A stretch of 64,000 nt of DNA from Pseudorhodoferax sp. Leaf265 (GTDB lineage Bacteria; Pseudomonadota; Gammaproteobacteria; Burkholderiales; Burkholderiaceae_C), in assembly GCF_001422365.1 (NCBI RefSeq), contig NZ_LMMT01000040.1:62789-126788 (forward strand), written 5' to 3'. A model generated the notes under the pieces. The model made no database searches. It saw nothing but the letters and a program-made list of their open reading frames with translations, and was not told the DNA's origin. A program made the position numbers and the translations under genes. Shown piece after piece: positions 1 to 8,707 of the stretch (position 1 is the stretch's first letter; every line of letters begins with the position of its first letter).

Positions 1-112
1 GGGCGGCCGAGCGGCGCTGGAATCCGGAGCTTGGCCACAGGCGCGCCCTGTTCGCCGGACGAACCAGACAGCCACCGTGGGCCAACGACGTGGCGCCCCC
101 CCGCTGCCCGCG

Positions 113-1009
113 TCAATGCAGCCCCGCAAGCGGCGCCCCCGCGCTTGGCTTCCACGCCCCGTGCGCGAGGTCGGCCGGCATGGCACGCGGCAAGGCACTG
201 CAGCCCGGCACATTGGCGCTCCATGCCGCAGCCGGCTTGAGCAGTTCCAGCGCGCACCCAAGCGCCTGCGCCAAGCCCTGCTCCGCCGCTTCCTGCGCCG
301 CAGTGCCGCCACGCAGGGCAGGCAAGGGAAACGGCGCGGCGGCGTCCTGTGCGCGGCGCGCGATGCCGACCAGAAGGACCACATGGTCGCGCAGGCGCAG
401 CTCCGTCTGCTCGACCAGGGCGACGTGCGCGCGCGTGGCAGCATGCTGCTGCGCTGCGGCCATGGCGAGGGCCTGCATGGCGGCGGCAGGACGGCCCGCG
501 CACAGGTGCTGCTTGAACAGGTGCACTTCACCGAGGCTCAGGAACACGGCCTCGTGCGCACTGAGCAACCAGGGCAGCACCGCGACCTCGGCATCGGGCG
601 CCAGTTGGGCGCCGCCCAGCGCGCGGGCGATCGCGGCCAGCTGTTCGGCCGCCAGCGCGGTGGACCGGTGGCGCGGGCGCTCCGGCCCCGCGATGGCCAT
701 GGGCAGCGCGAACAGATGCGCGCGCCGGCCATCCTGCGCAGCCACCTGTTCCTCGCTGCAGCGCACCGCCGCCGCATGGATCTGCGAACGCAGCGCAGCG
801 CCGACGGCGCCCCCGCCCGGTGACGCCGCCAGCGTGACCAGGCTCTGCAACGCGTCGGGCGGCAGGCCGTCGACCATCTCGCCCAGGGCCGCCACCATCG
901 CGTCTTCGTCGCACTGGCGGTAGAGCACACGCTCGGCGTGCCGGCGCAACAACGTCGCGCTCGCCGCCAGCCTGCACGCCGTCGCGGCCTGGTTCCCGAC
1001 CTGTTCCAT
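113..1009 (-). CDS. Hypothetical protein
   Basis: The protein has about 298 residues. It is alanine- and glutamine-rich, probably all-helical, and has no signal peptide or membrane segment. I do not recognise its family. The ATG at 1009 is preferred over an upstream GTG/ATG region because it is preceded by a GGGAGA-like ribosome-binding site and begins a normal cytoplasmic N-terminus (MEQVGNQAATACRLAAS). Third-position G+C and amino-acid composition are convincing for a real gene, while frames on the opposite strand give low-complexity translations. It stands alone, divergent from the small gene at 1275. No function is proposed. Confidence 0.6.
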   Translation of the reverse strand: MEQVGNQAATACRLAASATLLRRHAERVLYRQCDEDAMVAALGEMVDGLPPDALQSLVTLAASPGGGAVGAALRSQIHAAAVRCSEEQVAAQDGRRAHLFALPMAIAGPERPRHRSTALAAEQLAAIARALGGAQLAPDAEVAVLPWLLSAHEAVFLSLGEVHLFKQHLCAGRPAAAMQALAMAAAQQHAATRAHVALVEQTELRLRDHVVLLVGIARRAQDAAAPFPLPALRGGTAAQEAAEQGLAQALGCALELLKPAAAWSANVPGCSALPRAMPADLAHGAWKPSAGAPLAGLH

Positions 1010-1274
1010 GCGTGTCTCCCGGCGCTGTTGGATACGCAGACGAGGTTGCGGCCTGCCGGGCCGCAAGACATCCACCAAATCAACGAAAGGCCGGGAATTT
1101 GTGTGCAAAAAAAGCGACAGCCCCCAGGACAGCGGCCCGCACCAGGAGAGGCACCAGCGCCTGCCGCACGCGATCAGCTTGCTGTCCTACGCACGAACAT
1201 CCGCGGCATCGACACAATTTGCGACATGTCCGCGGCGGCTGGTGCCGCGCGCATGTCGCAAAGGTGGTGGTGCC

Positions 1275-1538
1275 ATGAACGAACAGTTGTCTTTCCCCGA
1301 CCTGCAACAGCCGGCTGCCTTCGCCCGCTGCGTCGCGCGGAGCTGTTCGGCAGGCGTTCTGAGCGCAGAGATCGAGGGCCAGGAGCAGGCGGTCCGCGCG
1401 CTCGCCGCCAGGATGCAGGACGGGCCGTTGCGCGCCCGGTTCGGGCCGCAGTCCATCAAGCTGCTGCGCTTCACGGTGCTGGACCAGGGCACACCCTCCC
1501 GACTGGTCTTCCTTGCCGACTACCGGCTGCGCCCCTGA
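1275..1538 (+). CDS. Small hypothetical protein (87 aa)
   Basis: This is a short soluble protein starting MNEQLSFPDLQQPAAFAR. The ATG at 1275 follows an AAAGGTGG ribosome-binding site. The C-terminal half (about residues 60-87) alternates hydrophobic and polar residues (KLLRFTVLDQG...LVFLADYRLRP), which suggests beta strands. I do not recognise it. The 240 bases after its stop, up to the next gene at 1785, hold no feature I can support. Confidence 0.5.
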   Translation: MNEQLSFPDLQQPAAFARCVARSCSAGVLSAEIEGQEQAVRALAARMQDGPLRARFGPQSIKLLRFTVLDQGTPSRLVFLADYRLRP

Positions 1539-1784
1539 CCGCAGCGTGCCGCTCCGCGCCCCACCCTCCCCCGGCTCGGCCAGCTTGCGCGGCCTTGGAC
1601 GCGTTGCAGACGGCCTGGAAGCAGCCGGGCTGCACGCACGTGGTCGAGGCCGCGCCGAAGGCGGCCCGGTCCTCCGGGCGCGCGCCATGTCCTGCCGGCG
1701 CAACCAGCGCACGGGCCGCCGCGCCGCGGAACTTCCTCCTTCCTGCGGATTCCCAATGCCGTCATCGTCTGCTACGTTGCCTGC

Positions 1785-2042
1785 ATGAACACCTTTGACG
1801 CACCGGACGGATCCTGGTGGTACATGTCCGCGCAGGAAAAGCGCGGCCCCGTCGCCACCGAGCGCCTCCAGCAACTGCATGCGGCAGGGCGCATCGCCGG
1901 CGACACCCTGGTCTGGCGTCAGGAGCCTTCGCCCATGGCCGCGGCCTGGCAACCACTGCACGTGGTGCTGGCCCGGCGCCTGCAACCGCCGCTGTTGCGC
2001 TCCGGCGCCGAGGCGCGGCCCGTGGACCGGCAGCCGTCGTAG
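1785..2042 (+). CDS. GYF_2 (DUF4339) domain miniprotein
   Basis: The 85-residue protein is almost entirely one GYF_2-type domain. A tryptophan-rich start (GSWWYMSAQEKRGPV, residues 9-23) is followed by a helix and the pattern LQQLHAAGRIAGDTLVWRQ (about residues 28-46). This matches the family consensus of W/Y-Y followed by GPxxxxxLxxLxxxGxIxxxTLVW. Such domains are thought to bind short peptides. They usually sit at the N-terminus of membrane proteins, so a free-standing copy with no membrane segment is unusual. It converges with the MFS gene (stop at 2050), leaving only a few bases between them. The domain call is firm; the role is unknown. Confidence 0.75.
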   Translation: MNTFDAPDGSWWYMSAQEKRGPVATERLQQLHAAGRIAGDTLVWRQEPSPMAAAWQPLHVVLARRLQPPLLRSGAEARPVDRQPS

Positions 2043-2049
2043 CCGTGCA

Positions 2050-3597
2050 TCAGGCCGTGGCCGCGGCCCCCGCGGCGGGGTGCGGCCGGCGCAGCACCGC
2101 CCAGCTGGCCACCGCCGTGAGCCACACGGCGACCGCGCCGTACAGCATCACCGTGCCGAAGCCCTGCGTGACGGCCGCCTGCAGCGCCGTGCCCGCCGCG
2201 TCGGGCCCGGCCAGCGTCGCCAGCACCTGCCGGGCGCCCGCCACATTGCCGCCCGCCAGCTGCTCGGCCAGCGCGCGCAGCTGCGGTGCCGGAACACCCT
2301 GCCCCAACACCGTGCGCAGCGCCGCCGCGATGCCGGCCACCAGCACCCCGCCCATCGCCGCGATGTTGAGCGCCAAGCTGATGAGCCGCGCGCTGGTGTC
2401 CATGCCCGAGGCCATGCCCACGCGCTCGGGCGGCACGGCCGAGGTCGTCATGTTGGTCGCGGGCGTGGTCGTCAGGCCCAGGCCGATGCCGGCGAGCAAG
2501 GCGCCGGGCAGCACCGTCCAGCCGCCCAGCTCAGCGAAGCGGCTGCCCCATTGCATGCCCACGAAGCCCAGGCCGATCGCGAACAGCCCCGCCGGGATCA
2601 CGGTGCGCGCCTGGTAGCGCAGCAGCAGCCACTGCGCGATCGGCGGCATCACGAGGAAGGGCACGGTGTAGACCAGCAGCGCCAGCCCGGTGGCCGTGGT
2701 GTCCCAGCCCAGCCCGGCCGTGAAGTACAGCGGCAGGTAGACCATGAAGGGCCAGTAGCTGCAGTTCATGCCCACGCAGCCGAGGATGGCACCCGAGAAG
2801 TCGCGGATGCGGAACACCGAGAAATCGAACATCGGGTGTGGATGCCGGCGCTCGGCCAGGACGAAGCCCGCCAAGCCCGCCAGTGTGGCGGCCAGCAGGC
2901 CCAGCGCGGCCGGGCTGGTCCAGCCCAGGCTGGCGCCCTGGGTGATGAGCCAGCTGAGCCCCAGCACGGCCACGGTCAGCGTGGCGATGCCGGCCCAGTC
3001 CAGGCGCTGCTGACGCGCCTGCGGGTCGCTGGACTCGGCCACGCCAGCGCGGACCAGGGCCAGGCACACCAGGGCCAGCGGCGCGTGCACGAGGAAGACC
3101 CAGTGCCAGCTGGCCAGCGCCACGATGGCACCGCCCACCACGGGCCCGAAGCCCAGGCCGATGCCGGCCACCACGCCCCACACCGCGAAGGCCCGCGCAC
3201 GCGCCCTGCCCTCGGGAAACTGATGCGACAGGATGGCGATGGAGCAGATGAACATGGCGCCGCCGGCCAGGCCCTGGACGAAGCGGGCGGCGATCAGCGC
3301 GGGCATGTGCGGCGCCAGGCCGCACAGCAGCGAGGCAACGCCGAAGGCCGCCACGCTCAGGCCGAACACGCGGCGCCGGCCATAGCGGTCGGCCAAGGTT
3401 CCGGTGGCCATGAGCACCGTGGTGCAGGCGATGGTGTAGGCGTTCATGGTCCATTGCAGGTCCTGGAAGCCGGCCTGCAGCTGCGCCTCCAGCACCGGCA
3501 GGATGATGGGCACGCTGGAGATCTCCAGGCCGAACAACAGGGCGGCGAGGCAGGTGGCGGACAGCGCGAGGGCGGGATGGGTCGGCATGGGCGGCAT
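2050..3597 (-). CDS. MFS transporter, DHA2 (EmrB/QacA) family
   Basis: This is a drug:H+ antiporter-type exporter of the major facilitator superfamily with about 14 predicted membrane spans, 515 residues from the ATG at 3597. The loop 2-3 signature GTLADRYGRRRVFG follows the first two helices. The motif-C-like helix (VVAGIGLGFGPVVGGAIV) of antiporters is also clear. The substrate cannot be read from sequence. Start choice is uncertain: a TTG at 3633 has a better ribosome-binding site (GGTGAGG) and would add 12 residues, and another ATG lies at 3588. It is divergent from a LysR regulator across a 71-107 bp region with operator-like repeats, the usual regulator/exporter arrangement. Confidence 0.88.
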   Translation of the reverse strand: MPPMPTHPALALSATCLAALLFGLEISSVPIILPVLEAQLQAGFQDLQWTMNAYTIACTTVLMATGTLADRYGRRRVFGLSVAAFGVASLLCGLAPHMPALIAARFVQGLAGGAMFICSIAILSHQFPEGRARARAFAVWGVVAGIGLGFGPVVGGAIVALASWHWVFLVHAPLALVCLALVRAGVAESSDPQARQQRLDWAGIATLTVAVLGLSWLITQGASLGWTSPAALGLLAATLAGLAGFVLAERRHPHPMFDFSVFRIRDFSGAILGCVGMNCSYWPFMVYLPLYFTAGLGWDTTATGLALLVYTVPFLVMPPIAQWLLLRYQARTVIPAGLFAIGLGFVGMQWGSRFAELGGWTVLPGALLAGIGLGLTTTPATNMTTSAVPPERVGMASGMDTSARLISLALNIAAMGGVLVAGIAAALRTVLGQGVPAPQLRALAEQLAGGNVAGARQVLATLAGPDAAGTALQAAVTQGFGTVMLYGAVAVWLTAVASWAVLRRPHPAAGAAATA

Positions 3598-3633
3598 GGG
3601 CGGCAGGGAGCAATCGGGGATGGGGATTCTCAA

Positions 3634-3704
3634 GACCCCTCACCCATGATGCAAATGATGAATTTTTCTAGGATTCAGTGCCAAGATTCATTAATCTCGC
3701 AGCC
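3634..3704. promoter_or_regulatory. Divergent MFS/LysR control region with candidate LysR operator
   Basis: This AT-rich gap lies in otherwise G+C-rich DNA. It contains ATGAAT (3658-3663) facing ATTCAT (3686-3691) as an inverted pair, plus GATTCA twice (3672-3677 and 3685-3690) at a 13-bp offset. LysR regulators typically bind dyads with a T-N11-A core between the divergent genes, so this is the likely autoregulatory and activation site. No footprint-level detail can be read from sequence alone. Confidence 0.45.
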
Positions 3705-4616
3705 ATGAGCTACGACACCGGCCTGCTGCAGGCCTTCATCGCCGTGCACGCGGCCCAGGGTTTCACGCGCGCGGCCGAGCAGCTGCACCTCACGCAGTCG
3801 GCGGTCAGCCACCAGATCCGGCGGCTGGAGGAACTCGTGGGCCGCCCGCTGTTCCTGCGCACCACGCGCAGCCTGCGCCTGACGGCCGACGGCGAGGACT
3901 TCCTGCGCCTGGCGCAGCGCATCCTGCAGGCGCAGGAGGCGCTGGCGCGGCATTTCCGCTGCTCGCCGATCGAGGGCACGGTGCGCTTCGGCGTGCCCGA
4001 GAGCTTCATGCGCGAAGGCCTGCCGCAGCTGCTGCGCCAGTTCGCGCGCAGCTGCCCCAAGGTGCGGCTGGAAGTCAGCGTGGGCCTCACGCTCGACCTG
4101 GCCAGCATGGTGCGCGAGCGCGAGCTCGACCTGGCCGTGGTGGTGGCGCAGCCGGGCGCGGCCCCGGGCCGGCTTCTGCAGCGCGAGCCCATGGTCTGGG
4201 CCGCGGCCGAAGGCTTCATCTGGTCGCGCGCGGACTCGCTGCCGCTGGCCTACTCGCCGCCGCCCTGCGTGTGCCGCCAGATCGCCATGGACGCGCTGAA
4301 CCAGGCCGGCATCGCCTGGCACGCGGCCTTCAGCTCGCACAGCCTGCACGACCTGCGCGCGGTCGCGCTGAGCGGCCTGGCCGTGGCCCCGTTCACGCGC
4401 GACAACCTGCGTCCGGGCATGCGGGTGCTCGACGCCAAGGACGGTCTGCCGCCACTGCCCATGCTGGACTTCACGCTGGTCTACAGCGAGGACGCTGCCG
4501 GCCAGCACGACCCGGCCGTGCGCGAACTGGGCCGGCTCATCGAGCAGGCCGGCTGGGCCCAGCAGGGCAAGCCGGCCCGGTCGCCGCGCCGCGCGCCGGT
4601 CGCCGCTGGGGACTGA
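3705..4616 (+). CDS. LysR-family transcriptional regulator
   Basis: The 303-residue protein has the classic LysR layout. The N-terminal winged helix-turn-helix (about residues 1-60) carries QGFTRAAEQLHLTQSAVSHQ followed by IRRLEELVGRPLF. An effector-binding domain of two Rossmann-like lobes follows. The ATG at 3705 was chosen because it starts the HTH at the normal distance; a GTG at 3678 would overlap the putative operator. The gene is divergent from the MFS exporter, which it probably controls together with itself. The effector is unknown. Confidence 0.9.
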   Translation: MSYDTGLLQAFIAVHAAQGFTRAAEQLHLTQSAVSHQIRRLEELVGRPLFLRTTRSLRLTADGEDFLRLAQRILQAQEALARHFRCSPIEGTVRFGVPESFMREGLPQLLRQFARSCPKVRLEVSVGLTLDLASMVRERELDLAVVVAQPGAAPGRLLQREPMVWAAAEGFIWSRADSLPLAYSPPPCVCRQIAMDALNQAGIAWHAAFSSHSLHDLRAVALSGLAVAPFTRDNLRPGMRVLDAKDGLPPLPMLDFTLVYSEDAAGQHDPAVRELGRLIEQAGWAQQGKPARSPRRAPVAAGD

Positions 4617-4646
4617 GCGGCATGCCCCCGCGGCCGGGCGCGCGGT

Positions 4647-5972
4647 TCAAGGCCTGGGCGCGTTCGCGCGGGAAGCCGCCACCATGTGCTCGGCCAGCGT
4701 CGCGTACAAGGGCCGGCTGAGCATGCGCGACACCAGGCTCGCGAGCATGGCGGTGGCCATGAGGCTCAGCACCATGGAGTGCCCGTCCACCATCTCCATC
4801 ACGATGATGAAGGCCGTCAGCGGCGCCTGCGTCACGGCGGCCAGGAAGCCGGTCATCCCCATGGCGATCAGCGCCGGCCCCAGCCCCGGCGCGGCCAGCT
4901 GCGCGATGCCGTCGCCGATGCCCGCGCCGATGGACAGCGAGGGCGCGAAGATGCCTCCCGGCACACCGCACCAGGCCGTGAGCCAGGTGGCGATGAACTT
5001 GAGCAGCGTGTACAGCGGCGACAGCTCGTCGTGGCCGGCCAGCATCTGCTTGACGGCGTCAGACCCCGCACCGAAGGTGGCGCCACCAGTGGCCAGGCCG
5101 ATGGCGGCCACCAGCAGCCCGCCGGTGGCCGCGAAGCGCACCGGCCAGCGTGCACGCCACCGGTTCAGGCGCTGCGGCGATCCGGTCAGCGAGGCGATCA
5201 TCAGGCGCGCGAACAGGCCGCCCGCCACGCCGCTGGCCAGCGCCACCAGCAGGCCCGGGCCGAACAGGTCCCAGCCCAGCGCCGGCACGCGGATGATGCC
5301 GAAGTAGCTGGTGTTGCCGAAGGCCGAGACGCCCACCAGGCCGGCCAGCACGATGCCCGTGATGATGAGGCCGCTGGCACGCGCCTCGAGCCGGCCCGAG
5401 AGCTCCTCGATGGCGAACACCACGCCCGCCAGCGGCGCATTGAAGGCGGCCGCGATGCCGGCGGCGCCGCCGGCGATCAGCAGTGCCCGGGTGTCGATCT
5501 GGCTGCCGGGCGACAGCCAGCGCCGCGCGTGCTGCATGACACCGGCGGCCACCTGCACCGACGGGCCTTCGCGCCCGATCGACAGGCCCGCCGCGAAGCC
5601 CGCGACGCCCAGTCCGATCTTGGCCAGGGTCAGGCGCAGCGAGGCGAACAGGCCGCGCTGCCCGGGCAGCACGGCAGGGTCGAGCGCGGCCTTGATCTGC
5701 GGGATGCCGGAGCCGCCGGCGCCGGGAAACCAGCGCCGCGTGGCCCAGACGATGCCGGCGGTCAGCGCCGGCGTCCACAGCAGCACGGCCCAGGGCTGGG
5801 CATGGTGCAGGCGCTCGAACCAGCCGAAGGCCCATTCGGCCGCCACCGTGAAACCCACGACGAACAGCCCGGCAGCGATCGCATAGCCCAGCACGATCGC
5901 GCGGTCGAGCCACAGGCGCCAGCTGGAGAACTCTGCGCGCAGGTTCTGGAAGAAGTCGGGCTCTTGGTGCAT
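4647..5972 (-). CDS. ClC-family chloride channel / Cl-/H+ antiporter
   Basis: This 441-residue integral membrane protein carries the three ClC filter motifs in order: GSGIP near residue 80, GREGP (with the gating glutamate) near residue 125, and GGIFAPSLSIGAGIG near residue 330. Length and motif spacing fit the bacterial ClC core without cytoplasmic CBS domains. The start at ATG 5972 places MHQEPDFFQNLR before the first helix. Whether it is a channel or an exchanger cannot be decided without aligning the internal proton glutamate. It converges with the LysR gene (30 bp apart). Confidence 0.93.
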   Translation of the reverse strand: MHQEPDFFQNLRAEFSSWRLWLDRAIVLGYAIAAGLFVVGFTVAAEWAFGWFERLHHAQPWAVLLWTPALTAGIVWATRRWFPGAGGSGIPQIKAALDPAVLPGQRGLFASLRLTLAKIGLGVAGFAAGLSIGREGPSVQVAAGVMQHARRWLSPGSQIDTRALLIAGGAAGIAAAFNAPLAGVVFAIEELSGRLEARASGLIITGIVLAGLVGVSAFGNTSYFGIIRVPALGWDLFGPGLLVALASGVAGGLFARLMIASLTGSPQRLNRWRARWPVRFAATGGLLVAAIGLATGGATFGAGSDAVKQMLAGHDELSPLYTLLKFIATWLTAWCGVPGGIFAPSLSIGAGIGDGIAQLAAPGLGPALIAMGMTGFLAAVTQAPLTAFIIVMEMVDGHSMVLSLMATAMLASLVSRMLSRPLYATLAEHMVAASRANAPRP

Positions 5973-6024
5973 CGGGGGATTCTGGCAGCGGCATCGGCGC
6001 GGGCCGGCCTGCAAGCCGCGTGCC

Positions 6025-6615
6025 TCAACCCACGATGCCACCCACCAGGCCGAGCTCGCGCGCCTCGGCCGCCGGCACATACCAGTCGCAGTCGCGCACG
6101 CGGGCCTCCAGGTCGGCCAGCGATAGGCTGGAGCCCTGCACGAGTTCGGCGAAGCCCGCACGCTCGAGCCGCTGGCCCGAGACGATCTCGGCCAGCACGC
6201 CCTTGACCTGGACCATGCACGCATGCAGCGGGCCGTCCAGCTGCAGCGTCTTGCGCAGCCGGCGCTCGTGCACCAGCAGCTCGCAGTCGGCGGTCAGGAA
6301 GCGGCGTTCGCGCGCGAACGCCGCCATCACGGTCACACCGGCCGAGTAGACATAGGACTTGCCCAGGAAGTACAGCGCCGCGCCACCCTGGCGCCAGGCG
6401 CGGATCTCCTGCGCGATGCGCCGGCCCATGTCGGCATCGCCGCCCGAGGTGGACAGTTCGAACACGATGGGGCCATCGGCCGGCGCCTCGGCCCGCTGGC
6501 GCAGGAACTCGGCCAGCATGGCCTGGTCGACCTTGCCGTACAGGCGGATGGCAGGCGCCTGCGACAGGGCTGCGGGAACGGACGGCAACGACGCTTGGAA
6601 ATGGGGGGCTGACAT
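6025..6615 (-). CDS. ClpP-like serine peptidase, stand-alone
   Basis: This 196-residue protein has the ClpP/crotonase fold. The probable catalytic triad is Ser91 (VYSAGVTVM), His116 (LLVHERR) and Asp175 (VRDCDWYVPAAEARELGL). The Ser-His spacing of 25 residues equals that of classical ClpP (S97/H122), and the context of Asp175 matches ClpP's RDxxxSAxEAxxxGL. It lacks the usual ClpP N-terminal axial-loop sequence and has no clpX or clpA neighbour. The family includes TepA-like and membrane-associated ClpP relatives. The ATG at 6615 (MSAPHFQASLP) is preferred; a longer frame upstream has no protein-like composition. The partner and substrate are unknown. Confidence 0.82.
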   Translation of the reverse strand: MSAPHFQASLPSVPAALSQAPAIRLYGKVDQAMLAEFLRQRAEAPADGPIVFELSTSGGDADMGRRIAQEIRAWRQGGAALYFLGKSYVYSAGVTVMAAFARERRFLTADCELLVHERRLRKTLQLDGPLHACMVQVKGVLAEIVSGQRLERAGFAELVQGSSLSLADLEARVRDCDWYVPAAEARELGLVGGIVG

Positions 6616-6891
6616 GGCGAGTGGTGAGCGGGGTGAAGGGATGGAGCGCGCGCTCTGCGCACGCCACTGCACTGTTCCCCGGCACTGCGCACACCTTGCA
6701 GCGGACAAGCGCTGACGCACCCGTCGGACGCTTTCGCCAAGCCAAGGCCGCCTGCGCAGCCCACGCCGATGGCAACCAAGGGCACAGGGCCGGCAGGCGT
6801 CCTACCTGCAGGCTGGCATCTGCGCGACATGCGGGCACCGCGCGCCGGCGCTAGGGTGGCGGCTCCACTTTGCCCCACAGCGCCACCCACC

Positions 6892-7134
6892 ATGGACTTC
6901 ATCGACCTCATCCAATGGCCCGCCATGGCCGCTTCGCTCGCCGCCGCCTGGCTCGTCGCCTCGGCCTCGGAACAGCGGCGCGCCCATGGCTTCTGGGTGT
7001 TCCTGCTCAGCAACGTGCTGTGGGTGGTCTGGGGCGTGCACACCAGTGGCTGGGCGCTGGTCGCGCTGCAGCTGGGCTTGGCGGCCATGAACATCCGCGG
7101 GCTGCGCAAGAACGACACCGGGGCCGAAGGCTGA
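6892..7134 (+). CDS. Small integral membrane protein
   Basis: The 80-residue protein has about three hydrophobic segments: WPAMAASLAAAWLVASAS, WVFLLSNVLWVVWGVH and WALVALQLGLAAMNIRG. The pattern of tryptophans and the short RGLRKN tail resemble small PnuC/PQ-loop-like hypothetical membrane proteins. I cannot assign a function. It ends just before the cobalamin riboswitch, so it is not under that switch. Confidence 0.6.
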   Translation: MDFIDLIQWPAMAASLAAAWLVASASEQRRAHGFWVFLLSNVLWVVWGVHTSGWALVALQLGLAAMNIRGLRKNDTGAEG

Positions 7135-7159
7135 GCGGCCGGGCTGCTACCATCCGCCG

Positions 7160-7380
7160 CTGCAACAGGTGCCCGGCGACACAAGCGCGCCGGGTTAAAC
7201 GGGAAGCCGGTGTGTGCGCCTTCGGGCCCGCACGATGCCGGCGCTGCCCCCGCAACGGTGTGCGAGAAGCAAGCGGCAAACACAACCACTGGGTCGGTGC
7301 ACCTGGGAAGGTTGCCGCCAGCGTCGAGCGTCGCGACAGACGCCCGGAACTCGCGAGCCCGGAGACCGGCCTGTTGTTCC
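7160..7380 (+). ncRNA. Cobalamin (B12) riboswitch aptamer
   Basis: The conserved blocks appear in the family order and spacing: CAGGTGCC (P2/P3 side) at 7166, GGGAAGCCGGTG from 7201, GCTGCCCCCGCAACGGT from 7243, and a B12 box of the form GCCCGGAGACCGGCCTG near 7357-7373. A variable arm (7260-7350) lies between the last two. It sits directly upstream of cobG and faces the cob operon. Binding of adenosylcobalamin would switch the operon off, the usual feedback design. The outer boundaries are approximate. Confidence 0.93.
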
Positions 7381-7449
7381 GAGCTGGCGTTGCGGTGGGC
7401 GATGCGGGTCCCATGGCTGCGCACGACCTGAAGCCATCCGACCACATCC

Positions 7450-7500
7450 CCTCTTGCCACGTACGGCAGCCCCGGGCCCCGGCCCGTACCGTTCAAGAGG
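7450..7500 (+). promoter_or_regulatory. Ribosome-binding-site sequestering hairpin (riboswitch expression platform)
   Basis: CCTCTTG at 7450-7456 is the perfect complement of CAAGAGG at 7494-7500, which contains the cobG ribosome-binding site. Inside it, GTACGG (7461-7466) pairs with CCGTAC (7484-7489). With AC/GT flanking one bulged C, the helix reaches about 15 pairs, closed by a G+C-rich loop. The cobG ATG follows at 7505. This structure hides the Shine-Dalgarno sequence, so the switch probably acts on translation initiation. No terminator U-tract is present. Confidence 0.7.
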
Positions 7501-7504
7501 ACAG

Positions 7505-8707
7505 ATGCGCGAGCCTTCGGCCACGCCGGCACCGGCGCCTGGCGCTCCCCCCCCCACCGTCCATGGCTGGTGCCCCGGTGCGCTGCGGCCCATGGCCTCG
7601 GGCGACGGCTGGATCGTGCGCGTGCGGCCGCATGCGGGGCGGCTCACGCGCGCGCAGGCCGCCGGCATCGCGCGGCTCGCCGCGGCGCACGGCCGGGGCC
7701 CGCTCGAACTCACGCGCCGCGCCAACCTGCAGCTGCGCGGCGTGGCGCAGGCCAGCCACCCGGAGCTGCTCGCAGGCCTGCAGGCCCTGGGTCTGGTCGA
7801 CGCCGATGCCGCAGCGGAGCAGCGCCGCAACATCGTCGTCACGCCCTTCCGGGCGCCGGGCGACGCCACGCTGGCGCTCGCGGAGGCGCTCGCCCAGGCC
7901 CTGGCGGCGCCCGACGCGCCGGCGCTGCCGGCCAAGTTCGGCTTCGCGGTGGACTGCGGCGCCACGCCCGTGCTGCGCGCCACGCCCGCCCACGTCCGCA
8001 TCGAGCGCGACGGCCGAGGCCTCGTCGTGCGCGCCGACCGCGCGCCGCTGCTGGCACGCGCCACGCCGCACGACGCGGTGGCCATCGCCATGCAACTCGC
8101 ACACTGGCTCGCCCGCGGCGACGCTGCCGCGCCGCCGCCCGGTTTCCAGCCGGCCCCTGTGCTGCAGCGCGCCGGCCCCAGGCCGCAGCCCGGGCCGGTG
8201 CCGGGCGGCTGGCTGGTGGCCGCCGCGTTCGGGCAGCTGCCAGCCGACATCCTGGCGCACCTGGCCGAACATGGCGACCTGCGCCTCACACCCTGGCGCA
8301 TGCTGCTGGTCGAAGGCGCGCGCAGCGCACCGGCACTGCCCGGGCTGCTGAACGACCCGGCCGACCCGTTGCTGCGCGTCGTCGCCTGCAGCGGCACCGA
8401 GGGCTGCCGCCAGGCGGCGGGCCCGACACGCCCGCTGGCCCGCGCGCTGGCCGGCCTCGTGCCCGCGCATGGCCTGCTGCATGTCTCCGGCTGCAGCAAG
8501 GGCTGCGCGCATGCCGAGCCCACGGTGACGCTGGTCGCCACGCCCGCGGGCTACGACCTGGTCCGCCATGGCAAGGCCTCGGCGCCACCGGACCGGCGCG
8601 CCCTGCGCGCCGACGCACTCGCTTCCCATCTCGCCCACGCATGGGAGACCACCACAACAACACAAGACGCCCCGCCCCATGAGGCCACCGACACCCCACC
8701 GCTTTGA
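7505..8707 (+). CDS. cobG: Precorrin-3B synthase CobG
   Basis: CobG is the O2-dependent step of the aerobic cobalamin pathway that makes precorrin-3B before ring contraction. The 400-residue protein has the sulfite/nitrite-reductase ferredoxin-like half-repeat near the N-terminus (LTRRANLQLRGV). The Fe-S/siroheme cysteines are CSGTEGC and CSKGC in the C-terminal third. The presence of CobG, rather than only anaerobic CbiH-type chemistry, marks an aerobic producer. It is the first gene of the operon, immediately after the riboswitch hairpin; its last 29 bases overlap cobH. Confidence 0.9.
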   Translation: MREPSATPAPAPGAPPPTVHGWCPGALRPMASGDGWIVRVRPHAGRLTRAQAAGIARLAAAHGRGPLELTRRANLQLRGVAQASHPELLAGLQALGLVDADAAAEQRRNIVVTPFRAPGDATLALAEALAQALAAPDAPALPAKFGFAVDCGATPVLRATPAHVRIERDGRGLVVRADRAPLLARATPHDAVAIAMQLAHWLARGDAAAPPPGFQPAPVLQRAGPRPQPGPVPGGWLVAAAFGQLPADILAHLAEHGDLRLTPWRMLLVEGARSAPALPGLLNDPADPLLRVVACSGTEGCRQAAGPTRPLARALAGLVPAHGLLHVSGCSKGCAHAEPTVTLVATPAGYDLVRHGKASAPPDRRALRADALASHLAHAWETTTTTQDAPPHEATDTPPL

